From: Algoriphagus iocasae
GTDB lineage: Bacteria; Bacteroidota; Bacteroidia; Cytophagales; Cyclobacteriaceae
Assembly: GCF_014206875.1 (NCBI RefSeq)
Contig: NZ_JACIJO010000001.1
Span: 1,514,680 to 1,578,679, forward strand
Length of the DNA: 64,000 nt
Direction of reading: 5' to 3'
Shown: one piece after another, positions 8,839-18,217 of the stretch
How positions within the stretch are numbered: position 1 is the stretch's first letter
How the letters are laid out: the number at the start of each line of letters is the position of its first letter
Notes under the pieces: model-generated
What the model saw: only the letters and a program-made list of their open reading frames with translations
Database searches by the model: none
Told to the model about the DNA's origin: nothing
Position numbers and translations under genes: made by a program

Positions 8839-9759
8839 ATGAGCTTAGCAATTATTAGTCCAGGGAAAAACGTAGAACCTTGGATCAAAGTATTAAACAG
8901 TGAAGATCCAGATTTAAAGATTCAGGTTTACCCTGACATTAAAGACCCGCAAGAGGTAGAAGTAGTAATGCTTTGGAATCATCCCAAAGGAATTCTGAAG
9001 ACTTTCCCGAATTTGAAATTGATTAGTTCCATGGGAGCCGGAGTGGATCATATCCTAAATGATGATTCAGTCCCAGAAGAGATTCCTATTGTCAGGATAG
9101 TAGATGAAAAGCTTACTTTTTCTATGACCAATTATGTGATCATGGGAGTTTTGAATTTTCATCGTCAGATTACCCGGTATCAAAAAGATAAGGCAAATCA
9201 TGTTTGGGATATGAGTAATCCTGAAATTGATATTAAAGTAGGAGTGATGGGAGTAGGCGCTTTAGGAGGCGATGTTTTGGAAAAGCTTTCATTTATGGGA
9301 TTCGAAGTTGCAGGTTATGGATTCTCAGAGAAAAAGGACTTTCCTTATCCATATTACTCCAAAAATGAGTTGAAAGAATTTCTTTCCTCAGTAAATGTGA
9401 TTGTCTGTTTATTGCCATTAACTCCTGATACTGAGAATATTTTGAATTTGGAGTTGTTTTCTCAATGTGTTCCAGGTTCTTATTTAATCAATGTTGCCAG
9501 AGGAAAACATTTGGTCGAAGAAGATCTCATTGTGGCTTTGGAGAAAGGCTATTTGTCAGGAGCTCTTTTGGATGTTTATAGAAAAGAACCTTTGCCTAAA
9601 GATCATCCATTTTGGGATGAGAAAAACATCATGATGACACCTCATATTGCAAGCGTTACCAATCCTAAAGCCGCAGCTCCTCAGGTCATTGAAAATATCC
9701 ATAGAATAAGAGCCAACCAACCATTAAACAATCTCGTTATTCGTCGAAGAGGTTATTAA
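8839..9759 (+). CDS. D-2-hydroxyacid dehydrogenase, GhrA-type (glyoxylate/hydroxypyruvate reductase)
   Basis: A 306-residue cytosolic NAD(P)H-dependent oxidoreductase of the D-isomer 2-hydroxyacid dehydrogenase family. The Rossmann motif reads GVMGVGALGGDVLEKL (about residues 135-150). The substrate-binding Arg is in NVARGKHLVEEDL. The Glu and His of the catalytic set are in RKEPLPKDHPFW and MMTPHIASVT. Short size and the LISSMGAGVDH motif fit GhrA, which reduces glyoxylate and hydroxypyruvate, better than SerA or PdxB. Substrate is inferred. The universal stress protein gene starts 11 bp downstream, so both are probably cotranscribed. Confidence 0.85.
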   Translation: MSLAIISPGKNVEPWIKVLNSEDPDLKIQVYPDIKDPQEVEVVMLWNHPKGILKTFPNLKLISSMGAGVDHILNDDSVPEEIPIVRIVDEKLTFSMTNYVIMGVLNFHRQITRYQKDKANHVWDMSNPEIDIKVGVMGVGALGGDVLEKLSFMGFEVAGYGFSEKKDFPYPYYSKNELKEFLSSVNVIVCLLPLTPDTENILNLELFSQCVPGSYLINVARGKHLVEEDLIVALEKGYLSGALLDVYRKEPLPKDHPFWDEKNIMMTPHIASVTNPKAAAPQVIENIHRIRANQPLNNLVIRRRGY

Positions 9760-9770
9760 AATTTTTTATT

Positions 9771-10613
9771 ATGAGCAGCACTTTTACAATTTTATGTCCC
9801 ACAGATTTTTCCGAATGTTCTCTGAATGCCATTGAGTATGCAGCAAAATTGGGGGAATTGTATAAGGCAGACCTGATGCTTTTTCATGTTCTAAATAAGA
9901 CAGATTATGAAAAACTATCACCTCTTGACACCAAGGGTTATCATCAGGAAGAATTTATCAAAGAAAAACTCGAAAATCTTCAGCAGGCAGTTCTTAATGA
10001 AAGTAAACCAAAAGGGTTGAATAGCTGTCAGATTTCCTTTAAGGATGGAAAGATTGTAAAGACAACTTTGGAAGAGGCTAAAAGTATCAAAGCGAATATG
10101 ATCGTGATGGGTACGGAAGGAACGAACGATCTAAGGGAACATATTATCGGTTCCAAAACCTCAAAAATTGTGGAAGAAGCTGATATTGATGTTTTTGTAG
10201 TTCCTAGAAAAGTGTTTTTCAAAAGGCCCAGAAAATTGGTTTATGCTTCGGATTACCTAGAGGAGGATAAATTAGCCATTCAAAAGTTGATTGAATTAGC
10301 TTCCTTTTTTAAATCTGAGATCGATATTGTGCACGTCAGTAGCACCCACAAAGCAATAGATAAATCCCTTCACGAGGAAATGGTCAATGAGATTTCTCCC
10401 TTTGTGAAATATGACAAAGTCAGTTATGTGTTGAAAGCCTATCGGGATGATCTGGCTCTTGGTTTGGAAAATTACCTCCAAACTTCGAAAGGGGATATCT
10501 TAGTCACATTAAGTAAAAAGAAGTCATTTTTTGATCAGATATTTTCAAAAAATCTCTCAAAAAAAATGGCCTATTTTATTAATAAGCCATTATGGGTCAT
10601 CAAGTCATTTTGA
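9771..10613 (+). CDS. Universal stress protein, tandem UspA domains
   Basis: A 280-residue cytosolic protein with two Usp domains. The first (about residues 1-145) opens with TILCPTDFSECSLNAIEYA and ends with the ATP-binding-type loop VMGTEGTNDLREHIIGSKTS. The second (about 150-280) starts PRKLVYASDY and is more degenerate: its nucleotide loop is not obvious, so only one active site may remain. Usp proteins bind ATP or other ligands and help survival in starvation and stress. It follows the GhrA-like gene by 11 bp. Its TGA stop directly abuts the stop of the convergent TPR gene at 10614, leaving no intergenic space. Confidence 0.86.
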   Translation: MSSTFTILCPTDFSECSLNAIEYAAKLGELYKADLMLFHVLNKTDYEKLSPLDTKGYHQEEFIKEKLENLQQAVLNESKPKGLNSCQISFKDGKIVKTTLEEAKSIKANMIVMGTEGTNDLREHIIGSKTSKIVEEADIDVFVVPRKVFFKRPRKLVYASDYLEEDKLAIQKLIELASFFKSEIDIVHVSSTHKAIDKSLHEEMVNEISPFVKYDKVSYVLKAYRDDLALGLENYLQTSKGDILVTLSKKKSFFDQIFSKNLSKKMAYFINKPLWVIKSF

Positions 10614-11303
10614 TTATTTCTTTGAGAAGAATCCCTTTAGAAAATTCTTAAACTCTTGTCTTGCCTTTGGATCCTTAAATAGAGAACCCAAAGTTTTAAA
10701 ATAAAAGTTGGTAGTCAATTTTTCCTCTTTTTTCATTTCTGCAGAGGGTTCTTGGGTTTGCTCCGCTTTGGGAGCTGGAGGTGTTTCTTGGCTATTTGGT
10801 TTATAACCAACCAGATCATCTGCTTTTTCAAAGCTTTTTTTAGATCGCTCTTTATAACCTAGCTTTTCCTCAACCAAACCCTTATTGTTAAAGGATACTG
10901 CATCTTCAGGATCTAACTCAATCGCTTTTTCATAATCTTCAATTGACCCTTTCAGATCACCAATCCGGTCTTTGAAATACGCTCTACTGCTATATCGATA
11001 AGGGTTTTTGGGATCTAGATTTGCCGCTCGGTCAAACTCTACCAATGCTTCCTCATCTTTTTTTAACAAATGAAGCACCACAGCCCGATCAGAAATGTAA
11101 TTTGTATTGTAAGGATCTAACTCAACAATCCGGTCAAAATCCAGTAGTGCATCTTCCGTTTTGCCCATTCTAGATAGAATCCTACCTCTATAAATGAGAA
11201 GCTCCGGGTTGTCCGGCAATTTGGAAATCAGTTGGTTAAATATTGAGAGTGCCTCTTCAAATTTTCCGGTTTTGTAAAGTTCTATTCCTGCTTCAAAAGT
11301 CAT
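10614..11303 (-). CDS. Cytosolic tetratricopeptide-repeat protein
   Basis: A 229-residue protein made of four to five TPRs, for example EEALSIFNQLISKLPDNPE, EDALLDFDRIVELDPYNTN and GSIEDYEKAIELDPEDA. A Pro/Glu-rich linker and a basic C-terminus (KDPKARQEFKNFLKGFFSKK) follow. No signal peptide is seen from the Met at 11303 (MTFEAGIELYKTGKFEE). An in-frame start exists at 11387, but its extra N-terminus does not resemble a TPR protein, and the repeat begins immediately after 11303. The gene faces holA divergently across about 120 bp. It is probably a scaffold; the partner is unknown. Confidence 0.8.
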   Translation of the reverse strand: MTFEAGIELYKTGKFEEALSIFNQLISKLPDNPELLIYRGRILSRMGKTEDALLDFDRIVELDPYNTNYISDRAVVLHLLKKDEEALVEFDRAANLDPKNPYRYSSRAYFKDRIGDLKGSIEDYEKAIELDPEDAVSFNNKGLVEEKLGYKERSKKSFEKADDLVGYKPNSQETPPAPKAEQTQEPSAEMKKEEKLTTNFYFKTLGSLFKDPKARQEFKNFLKGFFSKK

Positions 11304-11371
11304 TCTTCCTATTTTTATAAGTAATACAAAGGTAAGGCAGGAATAGTTTACCAAATAATCTTTCTGATGTT

Positions 11372-11404
11372 TTTGCACCCAAACCATTCCCCCTATTATC
11401 TTTA
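11372..11404 (+). promoter_or_regulatory. Candidate Bacteroidota sigma-A promoter of holA
   Basis: TTTG (11372-11375) and TATCTTTA (11397-11404) are separated by 21 bp. This is one base off the TTTG-N19-21-TAnnTTTG consensus. Transcription would start about 15 bases before the holA ATG. Confidence 0.5.
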
Positions 11405-11426
11405 AGCTTTATAGTTCGCATCATTC

Positions 11427-12449
11427 ATGGCCCAATCACCCCAAGTTGTACTTAAAGAATTAAAGGAGAAGAAGTTTGCCCCAATCTATTTTCTGGAAGG
11501 AGACGAGCCTTTTTATATAGACCAGATTACCGAGTTTATAGAAAAAAATGCGATCGCTGAGCATGAGCGTGGCTTCAACCAGGTGGTGCTGTATGGAAAA
11601 GACAGCAACATGGGTTTGATTATCAATAATGCGAGAAAATTCCCAATGATGGCCGAGCGTCAGGTGGTTATCATCAAAGAAGCTCAGAGTTTGCCGGATT
11701 TGGGTAAAGAGGAAGCTCAGAAGCTTTTGATTTCCTATGCTCAAAACCCATTGCCAAGTACGATTCTGGTATTTGCCCATAAGTATAAAAAGCTGGATAA
11801 AAGAACTGCTTTATCCAAAGAATTACAGAAAAATACGGTCTACGTTACTTCTGACAAGATTCCTGATTATAAATTGACGGAATGGGTGCTGCAGTATTTT
11901 AAAGATATTTCTCATGATATTGAGCCAAGAGCGGCTCAATTCCTGGCTGATGCCATCGGTAATAATTTGGAGGTAATGACCAATGAGGTGGGCAAAATGC
12001 TGATCAATTTCCAAGAACCTACCAAGTTTACCATTGCTGATATATCTAAGTATATCGGTATCAATAAAGACTACAATAATTTTGAATTGCTGAAAGCTAT
12101 CGGTGTGAGAGATGCGGTCAAGTCAAATCAGATTATTCATTATTTCATCCAAAACCCTAAATCACATCCGCTGATTCCTCTTTTTGCGCTGATGTACAAT
12201 TATTTTTCAAAATTGGCTTTGATCCACCAAGCCAGAGGAGCTTCTGAGGATCAGGTTGCGGCATTGATCGGAGTACCGAGATTTGTGGCAAAAGAGTATT
12301 TACAATCCGCCCGCAACTACAAATTGGGCAAGGTAATTGATGTGTTTACATACATCAAAGAGGCAGATCTTCGTTCTAAGGGAGTTGATTCCGGAAGTAT
12401 GACAGATGCTGAAATCCTCAGAGAACTCGTTTATAAGATATTACACTGA
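11427..12449 (+). CDS. holA: DNA polymerase III subunit delta
   Basis: A 340-residue cytosolic protein that serves as the delta subunit of the clamp loader, the wrench that opens the beta sliding clamp. Recognisable delta features are the N-terminal PIYFLEGDEPFYIDQITEFI, the ATPase-like region with FPMMAERQVVIIKEAQ, and the C-terminal helical collar (AQFLADAIGNNLEVMTNEVGKM, about residues 170-195). The length matches the family norm of about 340. As usual for delta, no functional Walker A is present. The gene is apparently monocistronic; the next gene begins 124 bp downstream. Confidence 0.92.
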   Translation: MAQSPQVVLKELKEKKFAPIYFLEGDEPFYIDQITEFIEKNAIAEHERGFNQVVLYGKDSNMGLIINNARKFPMMAERQVVIIKEAQSLPDLGKEEAQKLLISYAQNPLPSTILVFAHKYKKLDKRTALSKELQKNTVYVTSDKIPDYKLTEWVLQYFKDISHDIEPRAAQFLADAIGNNLEVMTNEVGKMLINFQEPTKFTIADISKYIGINKDYNNFELLKAIGVRDAVKSNQIIHYFIQNPKSHPLIPLFALMYNYFSKLALIHQARGASEDQVAALIGVPRFVAKEYLQSARNYKLGKVIDVFTYIKEADLRSKGVDSGSMTDAEILRELVYKILH

Positions 12450-12573
12450 TTACCTAAGCCAATTTCAATTTGCCTGAAGAAATTGTCTGTTTTCAGTTTC
12501 TTCCGGCTAGACTTGTTTTGGGTTGGAAGTGATTGATTTCAGATTTTTTTGGCATCAAAACCAACTATAATCT

Positions 12574-15561
12574 ATGAAATATTACCTGGTACTATTAGCT
12601 GGATTGGGATTGAGTATGGATGCTTTTTCGCAATCTACTCTTTATCAGACCAGTCCTCAGTATCCTCTAGATCACCAGCTGGAGCTTTTTGATAAGCAAC
12701 TTTTCTCCGCTGCCTTGTACGATAACACAAGACTTCTCAATGAGGATCTGACCAACGAACAAAAGAAATCTGCAGAACTTCATCGGGCTATGTCGGCCTT
12801 GCAACTTGAAAGTCCAGATGGACCGGGGTTAATGAAGTCCTACATTTATGAAAATGGAAACCATCCTTCTGTCACTTCCGCAGGTTTATATCTAGGCGAC
12901 CATTTTTTTTACAAAAGAAATTATACAGAAGCGCTTGAAAGTTACGGCTTGGTAAACCCAAATAATTTGGGAGAGGAGAATAGAGCAGATTTATATTTTA
13001 AGCAGGGCTTTGCTCATTTTCAAATGAAAAATTATGGACAGGCCGCTCCATTTTTTGATCAGGCAAAAGTATTAAATACCTCAGTAGCTCCAGATGCATA
13101 TTATTATAGTGGATATATTGCTTTAGAAAACGGCGATAATGCAAAAGCGATTTCTGATCTTCAAACTGCTGCACAAGATGTTTTTTATTCAGGAAAAGTC
13201 CCTTACCTGATTGCAGCTTTGTATTACAATCAAGGAAATTACGATCAATTGATCAGCTATGCTGAGCCGAAGTTGGGAACTGGTCAGCAACTTGACAAAC
13301 CTGAAATCATCCATCTTTATCTGGCAGAGGCATATTATGCAAAGCAAAATTTTGCCAATGCCTCCAAGCACTACGAGTCCTATATCAATTCCAGAAAAGG
13401 AACACTTTCCAGAGAGGAAATTTATAAGGCTGGGATTTCCCTTTTTGAAATTCAAAACTATGGCCGCGCTGCGGAATATTTAAAGAATTCTGCTTCAGCT
13501 AATGATGAATTGGGTCAGGCAAGTAGTTATTACCTAGGTCATTCTTATCTGAAGCAAGAGAATTATCAATTTGCTTCCACAAGTTTTGCGGCAGCTGCCA
13601 AAGCTGATTTTAATAAAACTATCCAAGAAGATGCTTTGGTAAATTATGCCAAAGTAAACCTTCAAAAAGGAAGTTTTCAGGTAGCAATCACCGCTCTTGA
13701 TGAATATTTAGAAAAGTATCCGAATGGAAAGCACAAATCCGAAATTGAGACTTTGCTTTCCGAAGCCCTTGTCAATACAAATGATTATCTGAGAGCCATC
13801 GAGCAGATGGATCGGATACCAAATAAGTCTCCAAGAATCCAGGCTGCTTATCAAAAAGTGGCTTTTTATCAAGCAATGGTCTATTTCAGAGATCAGCGAT
13901 GGGATGGAGCAATTTCGTATTTAGATAAGTCTCTTGCCTACCCGGTTGATAAAACCATTGTTTTGGAATCCCATTTCTGGAAAGGTGAGGCCTATTCTGC
14001 TGCTGGAAATCTTAACTCGGCCATTAAATCTTACGACCAGGCAATTTCTTTAGGTAGAACTACTTCAAGTGCCTACTTAACCAAAAGCCTTTATGGATTG
14101 GGTTATGCATATTTCAATTCTCAGAAATATCCTCAGGCAGAAACGCATTTTAAAACCTATACCGATCGCTTGAGAGGTAGGGATAATAAAGAAAACTATG
14201 ATGATGCAATGCTCCGATTGGGAGATTGTTATTATGTACAGAAGAGGTTTTCAGAAGCTGCTGCAGTTTTCCAACAGGCAATCAATGAAGGAAATTCAGG
14301 AATTGATTATGCTTACTATAGACTAGCTGTTGTTCAAAACTTCCAGACGAGAAATCAAGAGGCTTTGGCTCAATTGAATACATTGATTTCGAGGTATCCA
14401 AATAGTTTATATTACGAGGATGCGCTTTACCAAAAAGGTCAGATCAATATGGAAGAAACGGCTTATTCTGAGGCTTCCAGAGCATTTTCAGATTTGATCA
14501 ATGGTAAGCCTAATTCTCCTTTTGTTCCTTATGCACTAGAGGGAAGGGCAGTTGCCAATTTCTCTATGCAGAATTATGATCAGACGATTCAGGATTACAA
14601 AACTATTTTGGATCGCCATCCAAATGCTCAAAATTCTGAAACTGCATTAAAAGGACTTCAGGAAACTCTTGCCTTGCAAGGTAGATCTGGTGAATTCTCA
14701 GAATACCTAGCCAAATACAAGGGTTCAAATCCATCAAGCTCCAGTGTTCAGTCTTTAGAATTTGAATCTGCGAAGAGCATGTACTTTGATAAAAATTATC
14801 AGCAAGCATCTAGAGCTCTGGAAAACTATTTGAGAAATTATCCTCAATCCGCGCAGAAAGCTGATGCGCTTTACTTCTTGGGTGATTCTTATTTCCAATT
14901 AGGAAATAAAGAACAAGCTTTGGTACAATTTAAAGCACTGGAACGTGAACCTGCTTCTCCGCAAAGGCTTCGTGCCATGCAGAGAATTGGGACCATTGAA
15001 ATGGAAAACGGCAATTATGAACAAGCTATTCCATACTTACAGACATCAGCAGAAAATGCCAGAAATAAAGTGGAAGAAGCGGAAGCTGTACAAGGTTTGA
15101 TGGTAGCCAATTTCGAAACCAGGAAATATAATTTAGCTATCACCAATGCGGATCGTTTATTGAATTTGGATGGAATTCTGCCTGAATCTACTCCGAAGGC
15201 TCTTTTGACTAAGGCGAAAGCTCAAAGGGAAATGAACAGAAAAGCAGAGGCTGAGACAACCTTGATGACTTTGGTCAATGAATACAAAACAGTCCAAGGT
15301 GCTGAAGGACTTTATTGGTTGGCATTCTCCATGCAGGAAAAGGGTGATATCGCTCAATCCAACGAAACGATTTTTGATTTCTCTGGACCGTTCGTCGACT
15401 TTGATTATTGGTACGGTCGAATGTTCCTACTGCTTGCAGATAATTACATCAACAGTGGAGAGGACTTCCAGGCAAAAGCAACTTTGGAATCCATCGTAGA
15501 GAAATCTACCAATGAAGAAATTAAATCAATGTCTCAAACTAAACTTCAAACCTTAAAATAA
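12574..15561 (+). CDS. Large periplasmic TPR protein heading a Ton/Tol-type operon
   Basis: A 995-residue exported protein (signal peptide MKYYLVLLAGLGLSMDAFSQ) consisting almost wholly of TPR or TPR-like helical hairpins. Typical units are YLGHSYLKQENYQFASTSF, YALEGRAVANFSMQNYDQTI and DALYFLGDSYFQLGNKEQAL. More than 20 repeats can be traced. Similarity of some units to YbgF/BamD-type TPRs (LGDCYYVQKRFSEAAAVFQQ) suggests a role at the cell envelope. It lies 3 bp before an outer-membrane barrel gene and heads a run that includes SPOR, ExbB, ExbD and TonB-like genes. A structural role linking outer membrane and the proton-driven motor is therefore plausible but not shown. Confidence 0.85.
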   Translation: MKYYLVLLAGLGLSMDAFSQSTLYQTSPQYPLDHQLELFDKQLFSAALYDNTRLLNEDLTNEQKKSAELHRAMSALQLESPDGPGLMKSYIYENGNHPSVTSAGLYLGDHFFYKRNYTEALESYGLVNPNNLGEENRADLYFKQGFAHFQMKNYGQAAPFFDQAKVLNTSVAPDAYYYSGYIALENGDNAKAISDLQTAAQDVFYSGKVPYLIAALYYNQGNYDQLISYAEPKLGTGQQLDKPEIIHLYLAEAYYAKQNFANASKHYESYINSRKGTLSREEIYKAGISLFEIQNYGRAAEYLKNSASANDELGQASSYYLGHSYLKQENYQFASTSFAAAAKADFNKTIQEDALVNYAKVNLQKGSFQVAITALDEYLEKYPNGKHKSEIETLLSEALVNTNDYLRAIEQMDRIPNKSPRIQAAYQKVAFYQAMVYFRDQRWDGAISYLDKSLAYPVDKTIVLESHFWKGEAYSAAGNLNSAIKSYDQAISLGRTTSSAYLTKSLYGLGYAYFNSQKYPQAETHFKTYTDRLRGRDNKENYDDAMLRLGDCYYVQKRFSEAAAVFQQAINEGNSGIDYAYYRLAVVQNFQTRNQEALAQLNTLISRYPNSLYYEDALYQKGQINMEETAYSEASRAFSDLINGKPNSPFVPYALEGRAVANFSMQNYDQTIQDYKTILDRHPNAQNSETALKGLQETLALQGRSGEFSEYLAKYKGSNPSSSSVQSLEFESAKSMYFDKNYQQASRALENYLRNYPQSAQKADALYFLGDSYFQLGNKEQALVQFKALEREPASPQRLRAMQRIGTIEMENGNYEQAIPYLQTSAENARNKVEEAEAVQGLMVANFETRKYNLAITNADRLLNLDGILPESTPKALLTKAKAQREMNRKAEAETTLMTLVNEYKTVQGAEGLYWLAFSMQEKGDIAQSNETIFDFSGPFVDFDYWYGRMFLLLADNYINSGEDFQAKATLESIVEKSTNEEIKSMSQTKLQTLK

Positions 15562-15564
15562 ACC

Positions 15565-17274
15565 ATGAAAAAGCTAGTAAAATCTATTCTTTTAAGCGGA
15601 TTGTTTGGTTTGACCACAGGTGTGATTTATGCACAGACACAATCCAGAGGAGAAGTCACAGATCAGGAATTTATTATCCGAAAAGATAGGGTCTTGACGG
15701 TACCGGTGCAGCCTCGGGTTTTTGAAAAGCTACCAGTTTTACCTCAACCAAAAGGCTTGGCGGATTTTAATTACATGGTAAACAGATATCTGCTGACCTT
15801 GAAGCCATTGGAGTTAGAAACTACTCCGATCACCAAGCCATTCAGAGCACCACAATTGGATTTGTTTCCAGGATTTTTGAGAGTTGGATATGGTAATTTT
15901 GAATCTCCTCTTTTGGAAGCCAGATATATGGCAACAGAAGCTGATTTGGTGAATTATTCTCTTCACTTAGGACATCAAAGTTTTGGAAAAGGTCCTGTGC
16001 AGGGTGAGCAGTCCAGTGAGGCTCATACTACTTTCGGTGGAGATGTAAGTTATTTTGCTGATTTATTTGAAGTTTTTGGAGGCGTAGACTGGAATCAGGA
16101 TAGATATGCATTTTATGGAGTTGATCCAATCAATTTCGAGAATCCGGATTTTGAGGTTTCTGATAATGTTTTGAGTGCTTTTACTATCAAAGCTGGAATT
16201 CGTGAAATCGAAAAAGTAGGTCCATTTTCTTATGAAGGCCAAGTAAGCTTTAGAAATTTCAAGGACAGCTATATGGCCAAAGAAAATGAAATTGGCTTGT
16301 CTGCAAAAGGTAAATTCAGACCAAATGATGATTGGAAAGGTCAAGTTGGGATAAGTTATTTTACTACGAATCCTGAGGATTTGGGCTATTCCAAAACCAG
16401 AACATATTTCGCGATCAGGCCTGAATTAGCTTACCAATTGGGTGAATTTCGATTCTCGGCTGGTTTGAATTTGGTTTCTGAAAATGATTCAATTCAGGAT
16501 AAATCGAGTGATTTCAGAATTTTCCCAAACTTGAAAGCTTCCTACCAATTTGCTGAAGAATTTGGCTTCTTTGGTGAGTTTTCCGGGGATGTTGAAAGAA
16601 ATACCTATTACAGCTTTGTGCAGGAAAACCCTTACTTAGGACCAAGTGAACAACTCTTGAATACAATTCAGAATTATAAAGTTGAAGGTGGGATAGAAGG
16701 ACAGTTTCAGGAAGCATTTCATTACCGAGCAGCAGTCAATGTAAGTCGCTACAATAACATGAGCTTCTTTGTCAATTCCTTTCCATTCCCAACTCCAGGA
16801 GTTGATTCTACTAGATTTTCCCTAGTGTATGACGATAAAACTACCGTGTTCAACATCAATGGAGAATTGGGCTTTAAGTTCTCGGATGTGTATACCATGG
16901 GAACAAGACTAGACTTGTATCAATATGATATGGGAACGCAGCAGGAAGCTTGGCATAAGCCTACTTGGGAATTCAGAGTGAATAACCAAGTGACTCCTAT
17001 TGAGGGATTATTGGTTCAGGCCAACTTGAACTTTATGGGAGGCTTAAAAGCCAGGGGACATGATTTAAACGATATTTTTGGACAATCGGGTCCTTATCAG
17101 GTCGTTAAACTGAAAACTATTGCAGATTTACAATTAAAAGCTGACTATCAGATATCTAATCGATTTGCTGTCTTTGCGGAAGGAAATAATATTTTGAATG
17201 GAAGAAACACCAGATGGTTGAATTATCCAGTTAGAGGAATTCAATTAATTGGAGGAGTTTCAATGAAATTCTAA
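15565..17274 (+). CDS. Outer-membrane beta-barrel protein (TonB-dependent-receptor-like barrel without plug)
   Basis: A 569-residue protein with a signal peptide ending VIYAQ (residue 24) and a long series of amphipathic beta strands. It ends in the aromatic terminus GGVSMKF, a signal for outer-membrane insertion. The last 40 residues (FAVFAEGNNILNGRNTRWLN) resemble the final strands of TonB-dependent receptors, but no N-terminal plug domain or TonB box is seen and the chain is too short for a 22-strand receptor with plug. It is flanked at 3 bp by the large TPR gene and followed by the SPOR gene. It probably forms the outer-membrane end of the same envelope complex. Transported substrate, if any, is unknown. 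Confidence 0.78.
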   Translation: MKKLVKSILLSGLFGLTTGVIYAQTQSRGEVTDQEFIIRKDRVLTVPVQPRVFEKLPVLPQPKGLADFNYMVNRYLLTLKPLELETTPITKPFRAPQLDLFPGFLRVGYGNFESPLLEARYMATEADLVNYSLHLGHQSFGKGPVQGEQSSEAHTTFGGDVSYFADLFEVFGGVDWNQDRYAFYGVDPINFENPDFEVSDNVLSAFTIKAGIREIEKVGPFSYEGQVSFRNFKDSYMAKENEIGLSAKGKFRPNDDWKGQVGISYFTTNPEDLGYSKTRTYFAIRPELAYQLGEFRFSAGLNLVSENDSIQDKSSDFRIFPNLKASYQFAEEFGFFGEFSGDVERNTYYSFVQENPYLGPSEQLLNTIQNYKVEGGIEGQFQEAFHYRAAVNVSRYNNMSFFVNSFPFPTPGVDSTRFSLVYDDKTTVFNINGELGFKFSDVYTMGTRLDLYQYDMGTQQEAWHKPTWEFRVNNQVTPIEGLLVQANLNFMGGLKARGHDLNDIFGQSGPYQVVKLKTIADLQLKADYQISNRFAVFAEGNNILNGRNTRWLNYPVRGIQLIGGVSMKF

Positions 17275-17340
17275 GAATGTTTTCATTGAGGGTTGGGGTT
17301 TAGCCTCATTTCTTTTAGTTTCGTAGCTCCTGATTTTATT

Positions 17341-18216
17341 ATGCCTAAAAATCCTTCTGAAATAAAGCATTGGCCAGACCCAAAAGACTATGGGCTTCCT
17401 TATGTAGAAGTCACTCCACTTCGCCCTGTTGCTCAGGAAGATGTGGTACAGGAGCAGCCTAAGGTTGAGCCAGTTATTGATCCTGTGGTAGAAGTAACGC
17501 CATTGGTGACAGAAGTTGAAAGCGAAGCTAAAATCGATACAAAAGAGGATAGTATACCAGAACCTATCTCTGAGTCTACTGAGGTTAAATCTGAACTAGT
17601 TCAAGTAGAAGCTTCAGCTCCAAAATCAGAAGAGATTAAACCTCAAATTAAAGAGGAGAAAAAGAGTAATTCTTGGGTTGCAATCGTGCTGATTTTAGCT
17701 GTGATGATCATATCGGTGATCGTTTGGCAGCTTATGAGTCAGGGAAATGAGCCGCAGATTAATGAAAATGCGACAGCAGAATTAGAAACACCAATTTCAA
17801 AACCGCAAGCTGCTCAGCCGGCTGTGGAAAATACACCAACTGAGGAAATACAATCCTCTGAAAATCAAGATTCTATTCCTAAATCCAATTCTTCTTTAGA
17901 AGAACCTGTGGAAACTCAGCAAACTGGTACAACTATTGATCGAACAGGTGCTGAGACTTTGATCCGGGTAGAGAGTAAATCAGATCGACCACAATATTTC
18001 ATTGTGGTGGGAAGTTTGCCAAATGAAAAAATGGCGATTTCTGAGTCAGCTCAATACTTTGACAGAGCAAGTTCAGTTTATCTGATTTTGCCATACGAAG
18101 ATGTGAAAAACTATCGTTTGGCAATAGGAACCTACACCAGCTTTAGAAAAGCTAGTGAGGAGCTTGATCTGATCAAAGATCAATACACAGAAGCTTTATG
18201 GATTTTGAAATATTAA
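17341..18216 (+). CDS. SPOR-domain membrane protein
   Basis: A 291-residue bitopic inner-membrane protein. The start is set at the ATG at 17341; an in-frame TTG at 17293 would add residues unlike a signal and is less likely. Residues 1-108 are acidic and low-complexity (Glu/Val/Pro-rich). A transmembrane helix follows at about 110-132 (WVAIVLILAVMIISVIVW), then a periplasmic acidic linker. The C-terminal domain (about 215-291; QYFIVVGSLPNEKMA, YRLAIGTYTSFRKASEEL) matches the SPOR fold, which binds denuded peptidoglycan glycan strands at division sites. It overlaps no neighbour, but the ExbB-like gene begins 1 bp after its stop, so they are translated from one message. Confidence 0.82.
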   Translation: MPKNPSEIKHWPDPKDYGLPYVEVTPLRPVAQEDVVQEQPKVEPVIDPVVEVTPLVTEVESEAKIDTKEDSIPEPISESTEVKSELVQVEASAPKSEEIKPQIKEEKKSNSWVAIVLILAVMIISVIVWQLMSQGNEPQINENATAELETPISKPQAAQPAVENTPTEEIQSSENQDSIPKSNSSLEEPVETQQTGTTIDRTGAETLIRVESKSDRPQYFIVVGSLPNEKMAISESAQYFDRASSVYLILPYEDVKNYRLAIGTYTSFRKASEELDLIKDQYTEALWILKY

Positions 18217-18217
18217 T

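Noticed and set aside
12450..12573. Possible terminator after holA (TGAAGAAA ... TTTCTTC near 12475-12510)
   Set aside because: The loop is long, the stem interrupted, and no T-run follows.
15565..17274. Calling the barrel a full TonB-dependent receptor
   Set aside because: Length of 569 residues and absence of a plug and TonB box argue against it, although the C-terminal strands are similar.
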